Source: Coffea arabica
Taxonomy: Eukaryota; Streptophyta; Magnoliopsida; Gentianales; Rubiaceae
Assembly (NCBI RefSeq): GCF_036785885.1
Contig: NC_092330.1
Location: 5,490,525 to 5,554,524, forward strand
Direction of reading: 5' to 3'
Length of the DNA: 64,000 bases
The notes beneath the pieces were generated by a model that was not told the DNA's origin, did not search any database, and saw only the letters and a program-made list of their open reading frames with translations. The first letter of the stretch is position 1. Each line of letters starts with the position of its first letter. Made by a program: the position numbers and the translations under genes. Of the stretch, positions 25,001 through 36,890 are shown piece by piece.

Positions 25001-27510
25001 TGGTTGGTTCGGCTCACACACATGGAACCAGAACATACATTTTATACCGTTGGAAAGGTTGGGATGTCTAGTTTCAAATGCCACTGACAGTACTCAATTT
25101 CGACATCGAAGCACAGAGTTATGGCCGAAATACAAAAGCGGGTCAGAGCATTACGAAAACAGTTTTCCAGATTTACTAGCTTTGTTAAATCGATTTATTT
25201 GACCAACCAAACCTCAATATTTTTCAATGAAACTTTGTACACCATATATTCAACATATCAACATGATATACAAGTCATGAAACCCTCAAAAATTTGCAAA
25301 AAGGGTTGCGATTAAAACAGGGCAAATCTGAACATTTTTGAACTATGCATCTCTTGGAATCTAGACTAGCTAGGTATCATTAATCTACCTATTTAAACAC
25401 TAAACTAGCATTATATCCATCATCAATCCAAGGGTGGGAGTTCATAGAGCTCACCATCAAAATTTTCGGACATGAAACAAAACAAATAGCATGTGATTTT
25501 GGCAACTAATTCCACCACAATAAATCTGTCCTTGGCTAAACAGAATTTCTAGCAGCTAATTGGTCATAGTCCAACTTTTTACTCGGCTAAAACATGATAT
25601 TAAGTACTCAATTTTGGCATGCAATTTCTTAACTAGCCAATTAACATTTCCAGTTCAAAATTAGATTCAAACAACAGTTTTACTCATCTAAAACAAATCC
25701 AGAAATTCTGTTTAGCTTGGCCTCAGTCGAACATACGTGTAGCAGATTTCTAATTCATTTTATTTTTCTGATTTAAACCCATTAATTAGCTACATGCAAA
25801 GCTCAATTATCATGTTATTAACTAGTTAATCATGGTTACAACTCAAAACAACAAAATTGAATCAAATGAAGCTGTAAAATACAGGACAAGCTCTCGGCTG
25901 CAACAATTCATAAAAACAGAATTTCTTATGTTTCTTGATTCATCATCCGGCTGCACAGAGTTAACATGCAAGGCCTTAATCATATTAATCATCCAAGTTT
26001 AAGTTAGCTAATCATAATTTCAGGTTCTGATTACCACAACAAAGCAGATTACATCATGCATTTCTTAATCGATTCTCGGCCAACCATTTTCTTTTCAAAA
26101 CAGAATTTTTTTTTATGCTTTAACAACATCATCCGAATGCACAAATCAACATGCATGGTCTTAATCTTCAAGTTTTCACTCAGCTAATGACACTTAGGTG
26201 TTCAGATTGCCACGGAAAACAAAAATGGAGCTGCATTATCACCTCAGTTTCTCGGCAGCAACATTTCATCAAAACAGAATTTTTCTGGTGTCCTGGTTTC
26301 AACAACCGACTTCACAAGCAACACATGCAGCTCTGATATGGCTTCATCTACTAAAAGTTAACTTAATATAGCCCAGAAATTACCTCAGAAACAACTTAGC
26401 TCACGCACAAGAAATCTGAAAAGAAAAATTCTGTTCTCCCTCTCGGCTCTCGGCTCACTTGTGGCTGCAGGTTGGTTGCTGCTGTGATGGTGTTGGGTTC
26501 TGAGGTTGTTTTGTAGCTGGTTGAGGTTGCAGCAAGGGATGAAGCTCACGTAGCCTCCCTCCTTTCTCCTCTTTAGTTTACGGACAGAACGGACAGGTTG
26601 CAGCTCGCGCGATTTCCTTTCTTTTCTTTCCTTTCCTCTCGGCTTGCAGGGTGCAGCCCGGCCTCTCACTCTCTCTCAGTCAATATTCACGAGGTGGAGG
26701 CTGGAGAGGAAATGTTTGTGGTTGTGGTCTGGATGAGTTTGTGCAGAGAAAATGGGAATGGTGGTTTGTGATATAGGAATGAGGTAGAAATATGGTGCCG
26801 CGGTTTTGGAGAAGGAAGAAAGAATGGTTTACGGTTTTGGAGTGTATGAAATGGTTGCGTATAGAATTGGTGAAAATGTGATTGGTCGATTGAGGCGGTG
26901 ATTGAAATGCTATCAGAGGGATTGTTTGGTTTTGCATGGAAACGTTGGGGTTGTAAGGGCATTTTAGTCTTTTCACTCTGCTTCCTAACCTCTACTTAAA
27001 TTCTCCATTCTAACTTAGCTCCAAAAATTATCCCCAAGTGTGATTTGAACGCCTAATTATACACTAGTATACTTAAACCATTTTTATCGAATATTTATCG
27101 ATCACAATTTAATATTAAGGTTCCTAGTAATTCCTAACATTATTACCTAATTATTTAAACCATAAAAATCAAGTTTGACCTTAATATATGAATTTAACAT
27201 TCTTAATATTCGTTTATCCTTTTATATCAAAACTTATTAACTTAATCATTATTAACGCTTAAGATTAGCTATCGGAATTCGAAGAAATTATTTGTTAAAT
27301 CAATGAAATAATTTACCTTCGAAATATGAATTTAATGTAATCAAAACTAGGAAATTTAATAGTTTAGCACAATTCTTTTATTTTGCACATAAAATTTATT
27401 TCTACGCACTTATTTGCAATCAAGTGAAGGTAATGCTAGAAATTATTAAGGAATAAAAGAAATGCGAATGAAATATGCACTGGCTTATATATATTTTCGG
27501 GATTCTCACA
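22053..27510 (-). repeat. 5' LTR of the gag-only element (5458 bp)
   Basis: Right direct repeat, starting TGTGGCGACCCC and ending GGATTCTCACA. As the 5' LTR it should contain the element promoter; I cannot place a start site. It keeps the canonical TG that the left copy has lost. Confidence 0.93.
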
Positions 27511-27730
27511 GAAAGTCATCACTAATGGATATCATTCTGTGATGACTTTTCTTGTCACTGCTTCAGCTATATTTTTGTCATAGTTATAGCAAAAGTCATC
27601 ACAAATTTGAAGTCTACAGTGATGACCTAAGCTTGTCACTATTAATCATGTTATTCAGTGACAAAAATAGTCGTCACTTAGTGAACTTGCATGTCAGTGA
27701 CAACATTTGAAGGTCGTCACTGAGCTTTGT
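27511..27730. repeat. CACTA subterminal repeats (left side, continued)
   Basis: Dense GTCATCAC, GTGATGAC, TTGTCACT and GTCGTCAC motifs in both orientations, continuing the array interrupted at 14296. Confidence 0.75.
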
Positions 27731-29498
27731 TTTGAAAAGTTGAAATTGACCATTACCATAGTATTTTCAACAAATTATAGCAGAAATTTAATTTGACAAA
27801 AAGCCAAATTAACGTAGAATGAAGCTACAAATTCATATATATGGCAATAAACATATGTAAATTCATCAAAATAGGAGTCAACAAAACATATTGGATCCTA
27901 AAGCCTACATAATCAGTTCACTAATGGCCAATACATATCTTTCCCAAAAAATAGAGTAGTGGATTTCTAAACTAAAGCATAGACTGCACCACTAGTATCA
28001 GACTTTAACCATCTCTATCATCATATCCAACAGCCTCATCATGATCAATATCAAGCTGGACTGCATTGGAAATAAAGTATTATATGCATTAGAATAGACT
28101 TTAGTCAAAAAATATGCTATTACAACCTTACTACTGAATTTGAATGAAGAGTCATACAAATCAAGACTCCAACTACTGTCAACTTGATAAGAAGTAAAAG
28201 AATGCATTTTCCATTTGGCAACATTTTGAGGCAAAGACATGATGAAGATTAAATTTGTAAGTCAAAACATTCATTGTTAAATTAAATTAAGAAAAAGTGA
28301 TTCAGAATAACAAGGTCTTATAATACTTGCAAGTAGGCAAATCACATACTTCAATTTTTGTTCCTTCAAGTACTATAAAACCATGATTTGCTAATGTGTA
28401 AATATATAGATATATATATATATATATACATATATATGGCCCTTTACGCTATTACTCATATGGTTATCAATTTTGCAGTGTTCCATATACCATGATTAGA
28501 AAATAATCCCAAACAAATTTGCTTGGATGCAAGGTGCACATGCAAGGAGAAGGCATAGGTTTACCTACAAGATGCTTTAGTTGAGTTTTCTTATGTTCAG
28601 ACTATAACTCTGTCTCCTTTGAGTATTTTATGTATTCCCTATTTCTGAGATTACGATCCATGAATTAGGAGTAAGCTGTTCAAGGGTCTTGATCAAATTA
28701 TTTTATTGTGTTTGTTCTAATGGTCATGTAGTTGGATAAATGAGGTAAAAGAATTACTGTACCTTTTCAATAAGGAAAAACAAAATATAAAAAACATAGT
28801 TTAAAGAAGCTACAAGTACCTAAAAAATAATAGAAAACCAGAAGAACAGGGGTATAAATGCACCCAATTGTCTCTTGAGTCCATTTGTAAAGAAGTTGCA
28901 ATGATGACAATGTTGATGCTTAGAAATACATCAATGAATCAAAACAAAAACCAAAGAAATCATTCAAGAAACTAATATAGAACCTACAAGTATATTTGCA
29001 AATAGTGCAATGAGAGCATATGAAGTAAGGTATATAATAGAGAAAATTGCCAGTCTAGCAACTTGCACCTAGCAGAATATTACTTAAAATGCTTAAAATA
29101 AAAAAAGTCAATCATTAACAACAGAAAAAAAAAATTCTCTATCTGAATTGGTCATCAAAAGCATCCATTAACAAAAGAAAACATTAGAAGCAACCATTCA
29201 TGATTTGAAGACATAATTTTAGTACAAATTAATCTTATGTGGGGATAAGGCTAACTAGCCTTATGAAATTATGAATCAAGCAAACGAATAAGAAACTGAT
29301 TACTCTTGGTGAGGCAATAGAAAAGGGCAAGGTAATAGTGGTTTAATACTACTTACTCTTTTTCTTTTCCCTTCACTTTAGCTTAGTTGATACCACCAAT
29401 TAGTTTCCCTTTTGTATTTTATCTAGGATTGTTGCTTGCTATCTATGGTTACGTAAAATGATTTCATTTTACACTCTTGACTTACTTGATCCTTTACT
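27731..29498. other. CACTA interior, no recognised gene
   Basis: AT-rich and non-coding by eye, with a TA microsatellite at about 28397-28436. No transposase motif was found on either strand. Confidence 0.6.
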
Positions 29499-31672
29499 AC
29501 TAATGTAGACACCAAAATTTTTCCAAATACCTTGTTTAATCTTATCTTCATTTTCATTGAATCTTTAATTTTATATATATTATTGTTAAGTAATCATTTT
29601 ATTTTGTGTTATTTTGTAGGAAAAAGGAAAAAAAATGGAAGTTTTAAAAATATTCCTCATTTCTTTTAACCTAAGCCAAAGCTACACAAAACCCAAGCTA
29701 GATTTTTTTCATTCTTTCTTTCTCCCCAAGGTTTGGGTGGTACAAGGATAACTTATCACATCCTAAATTCTATCCTTTAATACATACAAAAAAAAATAGA
29801 TCAAAGGGAGGGGAATGGGACCCATAATCCTACTTTATCCTAACCATCAATTTTAGGTTTTTTGTCCCATACAAATGGATAACAACCCCACAAAAATTAG
29901 AAGAAGGGTTTTTTGGGCCATTTTTCCTCTTTTTTTTCTCTACTTGGGGTTCTCTCGGCTCTCTCTTTTTCCCCTGATAGCACACACAACTCTCTCTCTT
30001 TCTCTCAGAGCCCTCTCTCCCTCTCTTCCTCTCCCAAATTTCACACACACACATAAACACCAACACCATCACACACTTGCACACACAAGCATTCCCTCTT
30101 CCATAATTAGAAAATTTTTCTCTTCAATCTCCTCTCTCCATCGGCTCTCTTTCTCTCTTTCCAAATCTCACCAAATAACATTCTCCACTCCACACAAGCA
30201 TTTGCACACACACATCAGAAATTTAAAAAAATAGAGAAAAACAAGACTTGTTGCTATTGCTGGGGTTGCCATTGAAGAACAAGACATTGTAAAGGTTCTC
30301 CCTTCCTTCCTCTCAAGTTTCTAATGCAATAATGTTAAAGTATGGATCATATATTTTCCTCTTGATTTTGGTTGATGTCTAGTCTTGTGAATGAAACTAA
30401 AAATTTGATGAATGGTTTGTTGGATGCTTCTTGAATTCATGGATTACTTATGTGAGCCTTACAAGTAAAAGTAGTGTTTCATGTCATGCATTCCAAGTGT
30501 TTGATAAAATGTCCGAAAAAAAATGAGTGAGTTTTGCTACTGCTTGTTTTTTAACCTTTTGTATTTGCACTTCCTGCTGCAAACCGTGAATTATGGTTGG
30601 ATTGTAGAAATCACAAGGAATATTTTGGTATAAATTTTATGAATTTTTGGTGAAGATTTGAATGATTTTAAAAAACACAAAACCCGGCTGTAATTTGCTC
30701 TTTTAAGTGTTTTTCGTTCATTTTTTTTTTTTTTTGTAAAAACTAAGGCTAGAAATGAATTTCACGTGAAAAATTGAGTGGGGGTGTATTTTGGTCAGTT
30801 TTTGTAATAAAAAATATTGCCGACGGCAGTCCGACTGTGGCGGCAACGACGTCAACCATGGCTGCCGACTGCTGAAGTTTCAATCTGCCAAAGAAGAAGA
30901 AGGAGAGGGAAGAAGAAGAAGGAAAGAAAAGAAAGAAAAAGAAAATAAGAAAAGAAATGTGGGCTTGTTCTTTACTTTTACATGGGCTAGAGTTTTTTTT
31001 TTTTGTTTGAGTTTTTGTCTAGGTTTGGAGTGGTTAGGCCTAATGTGTTTATTAATAGGTTTCTCGAGTTTTTAGTTGGATTTTCTTTTTTTTTTTTTTA
31101 CAAGACAATATTCACTCTTCTCTTGGGCTAGAGTTGTGCGGCCCAAGTATGTTAAAATGGCCCAATATTGTTTTCTTATGGAATCAGAAATGAATATTGT
31201 AATTTGGCTTCTAATCTTTTCAGTAATTTTACTATAGTCCTAAAATTTTGGATTTATTTGACTTAGGACCTTAATTTAATTGTATTTTGATCCCTAAACT
31301 TTATTTTTACTTAATTTTGACTCGTAGTCTTTTTGAGAATTATAATTTAACCCCAAAAATTTTTAATTTTTGCAATTTAGTCCCTATTAGTCTTTTGATT
31401 TCTCAATTACAATTTTTTCTCTTCATTAATTATTAATTGTTCTTCATTTAAATACATTTAATTGGTAAATTTTAGATGTCTTATGTTTATTAACATTTTT
31501 GCAATAATAAGGGGAATTTAGTAGATGTTTTCATTCTCCTTCAAAGTATTATTAATTAAATTAGTGTATTGACCCGTTTGTTGATTTTGGAAAGATAGAC
31601 AACTTTCCTTTCCCCTCATTTAGCCACTACTTGAAAAGAGAGATATACTTATTACCCTTTAAATTCTTTTAT

Positions 31673-31788
31673 AAACTCCTATATGCTTTTGTATGTTTAT
31701 ATGTTTATGTGTTTTTTTCTTTCACTTATAAAACTCCTATATGCTTTTGTATGTTTATAAGTTTATGTGTTTTTTTCTTTCACTTATT
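31673..31788. repeat. 58-bp tandem duplication in the solo LTR
   Basis: Two copies of a unit beginning AAACTCCTATATGCTTTTG, at 31673 and 31731, almost identical. Confidence 0.85.
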
Positions 31789-32401
31789 TACTTTAAGCTT
31801 TTATTCATTTTATGCATGTTTAATTTAAGCCTTGTGAATATTTGGAGGCAATTTAAATGCCCAAATTGTAATAGATAGGTAATATTCTTTTATGCAAGAA
31901 ATATAATTAGATGCCCAATGTAATAGATAGTTTTATTTTTTGCAAGAAATGTAATTAGGTAGATAAATGTAATAGATAGGTTAGATAGGTTTATTATCTA
32001 TATTTCCCCTTTTAAATTGTAGTTAGGGCCCTCAATGTAATAGTTAGTTATTGTGTGCTTATGTGTTTTATTCATTTTTTCTAGGGTTTTGCATCTAAAT
32101 AGTATGCATATATGTTATGTGCTCTACATGCTCTATGTGTTTTATGTGTTTATTTGCTTTAATTATACTTTATATGTTTTATTTATTTATAATGAGTGCA
32201 TGACATCACCATACTAGACCAACACTAGTTTTGACTTTTCTCCCCATTTCTCACTAGTCCAATGCTAGTGAGAATTTGTAAAACGCTAGACCCTTTAGAC
32301 CATTTATGTGCTAGATTCATACATTTGTGTGACATTTATTGCATTTCATGCATTTTTTTGATTTTAGATTATTTTCATTTGCATGATGTGTCTTCTTTCA
32401 T

Positions 32402-32505
32402 TAAAAGAGAAAGGATGTTAAAATAAAGAAGATACTTTATTTTGGACCCTTTTTCTTTATTTTCTAAAATCCAAAAACTCATTTTTTAACATCCTTTCTC
32501 TTTTA
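32402..32505. repeat. inverted repeat, 22-bp arms, near the solo LTR end
   Basis: Arm one at 32402-32423 (AAAGAGAAAGGATGTTAAAA core) and arm two at 32484-32505 are perfect reverse complements, separated by 60 bp. RNA of either strand could fold into a stable stem, possibly tied to 3' end formation in the LTR. Confidence 0.85.
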
Positions 32506-32532
32506 CTTCAAAAAATTGGGCGCAACAACTAA

Positions 32533-35500
32533 TTTTGTTAGATATAGCTGTAAATTCCAAAAATGGAACTTATTCTAGCAAAGCTGTGCAGAGAAACATT
32601 ATGCAAACTACTGAACACTACAAGCAGATTGGCTAAAGCCCTACTACTTTATTAGCTAAACTACTACTTTATTAGTAATGGCTTATGTAACTATATAAGC
32701 CATTATAGATTGGCTTATTCTTGCTCCCCTTATTAAATTCTCTGACAAATACAGCTACAGGGTGCATAGCAATGCTCTTTTACTCTTAGAAACTCAAGAA
32801 CGAATTGGCTCCCAAAAGGATACTGCACTTGTAGAATATTAAAGCATTATTACCTCAATATCAGTTGATGTAAGGCATTATAGCATATAACTACTCTTAG
32901 AAATATAATCAGAACTGAAAATTTCCAGCAAAAAAGAACATGTTATTAACTTTCTCTAACAATTATAATAAATCGTTGTCAACCACACAAAAAAGCTTCG
33001 GTTTTTAACATGTCAAACTCAAAAAAAACAGTTCGCTACGGGTAAAATTTCCACATCCAAAATTCAACATGAATTTTCTCAGGGAGTCTGGACATTTCGT
33101 TTCATAGGGGACAATCCATCTTGTGAGTTCGACTCCGACAATCCAAACAACTTCAGAAACTCATGGAAGCAATAGACATCTTCAGTACAGGCAAGGAGTT
33201 TTTCATTGGTCATCCAGCTTCAAAGGCAAAGGCAGATGCTGGAAATGGTTATGTCCCAAAACAAGTACTACATCATAGGTTTTGAAATTTGCCAAAGGGT
33301 CACCAAAATATGATAGCAGTATGCTTTGGAATCGATATTATGATAAACAGACTGGATATAGTTCCTCTGTGAAGAGGAGTGTCTAAAGTGTGTGAGAGCC
33401 TTTTTAAAATCAGTTGAATAAGGCCTAAACAGAGCACCGTATGTGCATTTAGCCATGTTTGTATCAATCAAAGAAGGCCTAAATTTTTGTATGTGCCTTT
33501 AACCTTTAATAAGGGCCTTGATCATAAAAGGTATAATCTTTCTACTTTACAATTTAGCAAAGTTTTAGCATTTTAGCAAATTACTAGAGCTTGAGAGGCC
33601 CTAGAGTTTTCCAACCTGTCAAATTAATAATGACTTCATCATAATGAGATTTCTTCAATTTCACAAAATTTCATCCAATTCAAGTATAATCCTTTGGAAA
33701 CAGAAACTCTTGCATAAATGATAACCTATTCCAACCGTTGAGAACTAAAAAGCACAAGGAAAGTCATTTTTTTGAGAGGTACCATTTCTGCAGTTGTTTA
33801 TTAATTTGCATGAGGCATTCCACATTGTTGTACAGAGAGTTGCTTGAAGAACTGCACCAAAACTAGTCATTTAATTTGCACATTGATATTCATTATACTC
33901 ATAACAGAAAATTGTTGCTATGTAGATTTGATGATAAAATGCAGAGGTTTTACCAATTGATGAACTCAACAAAATAGAGTTTCCCTTCTCTTCAGTTTTT
34001 CTAGTTTTTTTTCGTGGAAGAATTCTTGTAAAAGCAGAGTCCTACTTCAGTTCCAAAATACCAAAAACATAAGCGTCGCTTTTTCTGATTGCAGATTTTA
34101 AGTTTGAAACCTATCAGGGTGATCAAGTTGCTCCTGTTCTTGAATCAAAATGTTCTGAATGTTCTAACGTTAGCATCGCAAGGCCAATAAGATACCATGC
34201 AGACTAAACAACTTATTTTATACGACAATCCAGCTTGGATCCTAGTTTTCATATAAGATCTAATTTAAAATGGTTGCAAAAGGCTTACATTAAGACCAGC
34301 TGCAACAAGTTAATTGCACTCCTTACCATATCAAATTGCTTCAGAGTAGCATCTGCTTAACAATACAAGTTAGTTCATAAGAAATAGAACCGATTTTAGG
34401 TAGGATCCTGGTTATCCTATGAGATCTAAAGCACCACAAAAATAAGTATGGCGGGTAGTGCAGAAGGCTCATGCTGTAACACTAGCTACAGTGTTCAAAT
34501 TGTACTCATTTTTCAATAGAATTGAGCCTAAAGTGTAGCATTTGTTGAACAAAGCCAAGAAGATGCTTTTCTGACTGATCAACTTCATAAGATCCTAGTT
34601 CCTTCTGAGATCTAAAGTACACCATAGTTGAACAATTCAGAAAGCTCATATTACACTATTAATAGCATTATCAAACCGTACTTGTTGTTCATCAAATTGA
34701 TTCATACATGTTGTATTTTCCTTTGCTGCCAAGAAGACATTGGTTTTCTTACAGAATCTAGACTGAATGACTACTGCTTATGTGATAGTACATATTCTAA
34801 GTAGGCTCTTGTTTGCTTATAAATAACACCTAAAGGTTGCCTGTCACAAATAACATTTAAAGCTGGTTGATCTATTAGGCCATGTCACTGTCAGATATTT
34901 ATGCAAGATCCATCTGAATATAGATGGTACACATAAATGTTACAAAATCGATCCAACTTTACCAATTCAATCTTAATCTCTTCCTTTGACTTAGTAGGGG
35001 GAGGAGGTGGAGACCCTCCCTTCCACTTCGTTTCACTCTCACAACTCCCTCAATCTCTCACTGTTGAAAGATTAAAGTAGAAAATTGGGCCCATAAACTC
35101 AAGATTCAGCTCACTTGACCTACATTTGATAGAAAATATCAAAATTAGATGGAAAATATTGAGATTATTTACCTCAAATTATGCTGTTACAACCTTACCT
35201 CTTGTTTTCCTTCAAATTCAGTCTTCGAACTTTGGCTTTCTCTCAAAATTCATGTTCATTTTTCTGTGTTCTTGCCAGTAAACAAGTACTGCACCGATCT
35301 AGAGATTTTTGCTATCTGTGACTCTACTAAAGTTGCCAAAATCTTTTGGGTAGCTCAAATTAGGGATGAAAATGGTGGCTTAAAGTGATTTTCTAGATAA
35401 TTTCAGCAAGATGATAGTGGAGAGAAGGAGAAGATGATAGTTTTGAAGCTAGCAAGAAGAAGGAAAGGAAGTTTTGTCTGAAATTTTTCGAAGTGTTTTG

Positions 35501-36569
35501 TTTAACTCTTGCCTAAACGACGTTGTTTCTGCTTCTTTTGTTCACTTGCCTCTACTCCTTAAATTTTTAGCTTCTGGCTTCCATTTTAGCTAAGACCAAA
35601 AAAATAATGTTTTCATCCTCTTTTGTACAAATTATTTGAACCTTTCTTTACAAAAATAACGCATTCTCTAATATCTCTCTTTTTCTTTTCCTCATCTTTG
35701 TGTAATTAAAATTTTTTATTATTTTGAGCTTTTTTAGCTCACAAGTTGTATTAAAACTTTGGAATATGAAAATTTAGTGTTTTAGGATAATTTTTTTTAC
35801 TAACATAGGTTTTTTTGGATCTCTATGAAAAAATAATATTCAAAAACTAAAAAGCTTATTAAAAATATGTTTATGAATTTAAAAAATCTTTTAATCCAAA
35901 TATTTTTTATATCAATTTAATAATTTTATGAATTATGTACGAATTGTGGTTTGACAAGACCTAACAATTTGTTTAGTTGATAGAATAACCAAAATAGTTT
36001 GCTAATACATGCATGAAACACTAAATGTATTTGGTACAAGTACCGATTCATAAACCATAAACAATGTGATTATTGTAATTAATAATAAACTCTAGTCATG
36101 CAATTGTCAACATTTTACTTAATTTCATATTAAATTTTATTGTTCTTTGCCATTATTTTCACACTATGCTAATCAGTAATTTTCCATGTTTGTCAAGAGA
36201 ACTAGATAGGGAATCCATGATATTTTTTAACTTTATAACAAGTTATTATCTAAGTTTGGAACAATTATTAAATATGTATACATTTTTTATTACATTACCT
36301 TCCTCATTTTGCTAATAAAAAACATTGGCTAAAGTGTAAAGATAGGGTGCCATAATAGAACTAATGATATCGGTTTATCACATACGAGGCTAAATTGCAA
36401 AAGATAAGGTGTCAAGGTAGAGTTAATGAAATTAGTTTACCGCATATGGGGTTAAAATGTAAAAGCCGGGTGTTATAAAAGAATTAATAAAATTTATTTA
36501 CAACATATGGGCCGTATTGAAAAAATTAGGGTGACATAGTAGAATTAATGAAAGTGAGTTAGGAACAAA
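32533..36569. other. CACTA interior, right part, no recognised gene
   Basis: Non-coding by eye. One minus-strand stretch at about 33090-33220 can be read as NEKLLACTEDVYCFHEFLK followed by LFGLSESNSQDG, which may be a captured exon fragment, but I do not recognise it. 34238-34770 holds three diverged repeat units. 36370-36560 has short phrases repeated with variation (around 'aattgcaaaa' and 'gaattaatgaaa'). Confidence 0.5.
34238..34770. repeat. three diverged ~165-190 bp tandem units
   Basis: Units start at 34238, 34404 and 34591 with GATCCTAG or GATCCTGG, each followed within about 15 bp by AGATCTAA. About 50-60 bp later comes a block around 'aaggct(t/c)a', and then an imperfect 'tcaaattg' block. 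The divergence is high, so this is an old array. Confidence 0.6.
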
Positions 36570-36887
36570 TATTTTAGACAGTGACGACTAATTGTTGTCA
36601 TTAACTTTGAACTAGTAATCCCATTGTAAAGATATTGTAAGTTGTCACTGTATGGCCCATTTTAGTGACAATGTTTTTTTCAGTTGTCACAATGGTGATT
36701 TCCCACCACACCGGCCAGTTGCGTGCCATATATATTATGACGACTTATCCCATGTTGTCACTAATGATGAGTCTACCCTCGATCAACTATGATGATATCA
36801 AAAGTTGTCACTAAATTTGCTCAATTGTGACAAGTTTCTTTGTTGTCACTGAGAATGTTGTCACAAAAGACCAAATTTCTTGCAGTG
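36570..36887. repeat. CACTA right subterminal repeats and terminus
   Basis: About ten TTGTCAC/GTGACAA motifs in 320 bp, ending in the terminal AATTTCTTGCAGTG and the TAA target duplication. Confidence 0.85.
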
Positions 36888-36890
36888 TAA

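Larger units (their letters stand above)
14297..27510 (-). mobile_element. complete gag-only LTR retrotransposon with 5.46 kb LTRs
   Basis: Two near-identical direct repeats, 14297-19755 and 22053-27510, flank a 2.3 kb internal region (19756-22052). The target duplication GAAAG is perfect (14292-14296 and 27511-27515). The LTR ends are TGTGGCGACCCC (TG decayed to TA in the left copy) and TTCTCACA. The internal region has a PBS next to the right LTR, a leader, a gag with two zinc knuckles and a polypurine tract abutting the left LTR. Protease, RT, RNase H and integrase are absent, so movement would require another element. The LTRs make up over 80 % of its 13.2 kb. The LTR copies differ by roughly one to two bases per hundred by eye, so the insertion is not very recent. 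Confidence 0.93.
29504..32527. repeat. solo LTR (3.0 kb), probably Ty3/gypsy
   Basis: Begins TGTAGACACCAAAATTTT and ends GGGCGCAACA (TG...CA). It is flanked by the perfect 5-bp duplication ACTAA (29499-29503 and 32528-32532), with no internal element sequence. This is the product expected when two LTRs recombine. The TGTAGACACC start resembles Tat/Ogre-type gypsy LTRs, which is only a guess. Inside are a CT/CA-rich tract (29930-30190), poly-T runs, repeated phrases of the type 'ttagtcccta' (31250-31400), a 58-bp tandem duplication (31673-31788) and a 22-bp inverted repeat near the end. No gene is credible. Confidence 0.9.
14104..36887. mobile_element. CACTA (En/Spm-like) DNA transposon carrying two nested insertions
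   Basis: Left end CACTACAAGAAAATC (14104); right end, read on the minus strand, CACTGCAAGAAATTTGG (36887). Each is flanked by the 3-bp duplication TAA (14101-14103 and 36888-36890), exactly as expected for CACTA elements. Behind both ends lie many copies of a short subterminal repeat (TTGTCAC/GTGACAA and GTCATCAC), which in this family bind transposase. Removing the 13.2 kb LTR element and the 3.0 kb solo LTR leaves about 6.5 kb with no recognisable transposase, so it is probably non-autonomous or decayed. It sits inside the Athila LTR. Confidence 0.9.

Noticed and set aside
27511..27730. Regular short repeats as a CRISPR-like array
   Set aside because: Spacing is irregular, motifs occur in both orientations, and they match the other end of the CACTA element; the genome is a plant.
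29875..30234. 119-codon plus-strand frame rich in Ser, Leu and His
   Set aside because: It is a CT/CA-rich tract inside the solo LTR; the composition alone explains the open frame.
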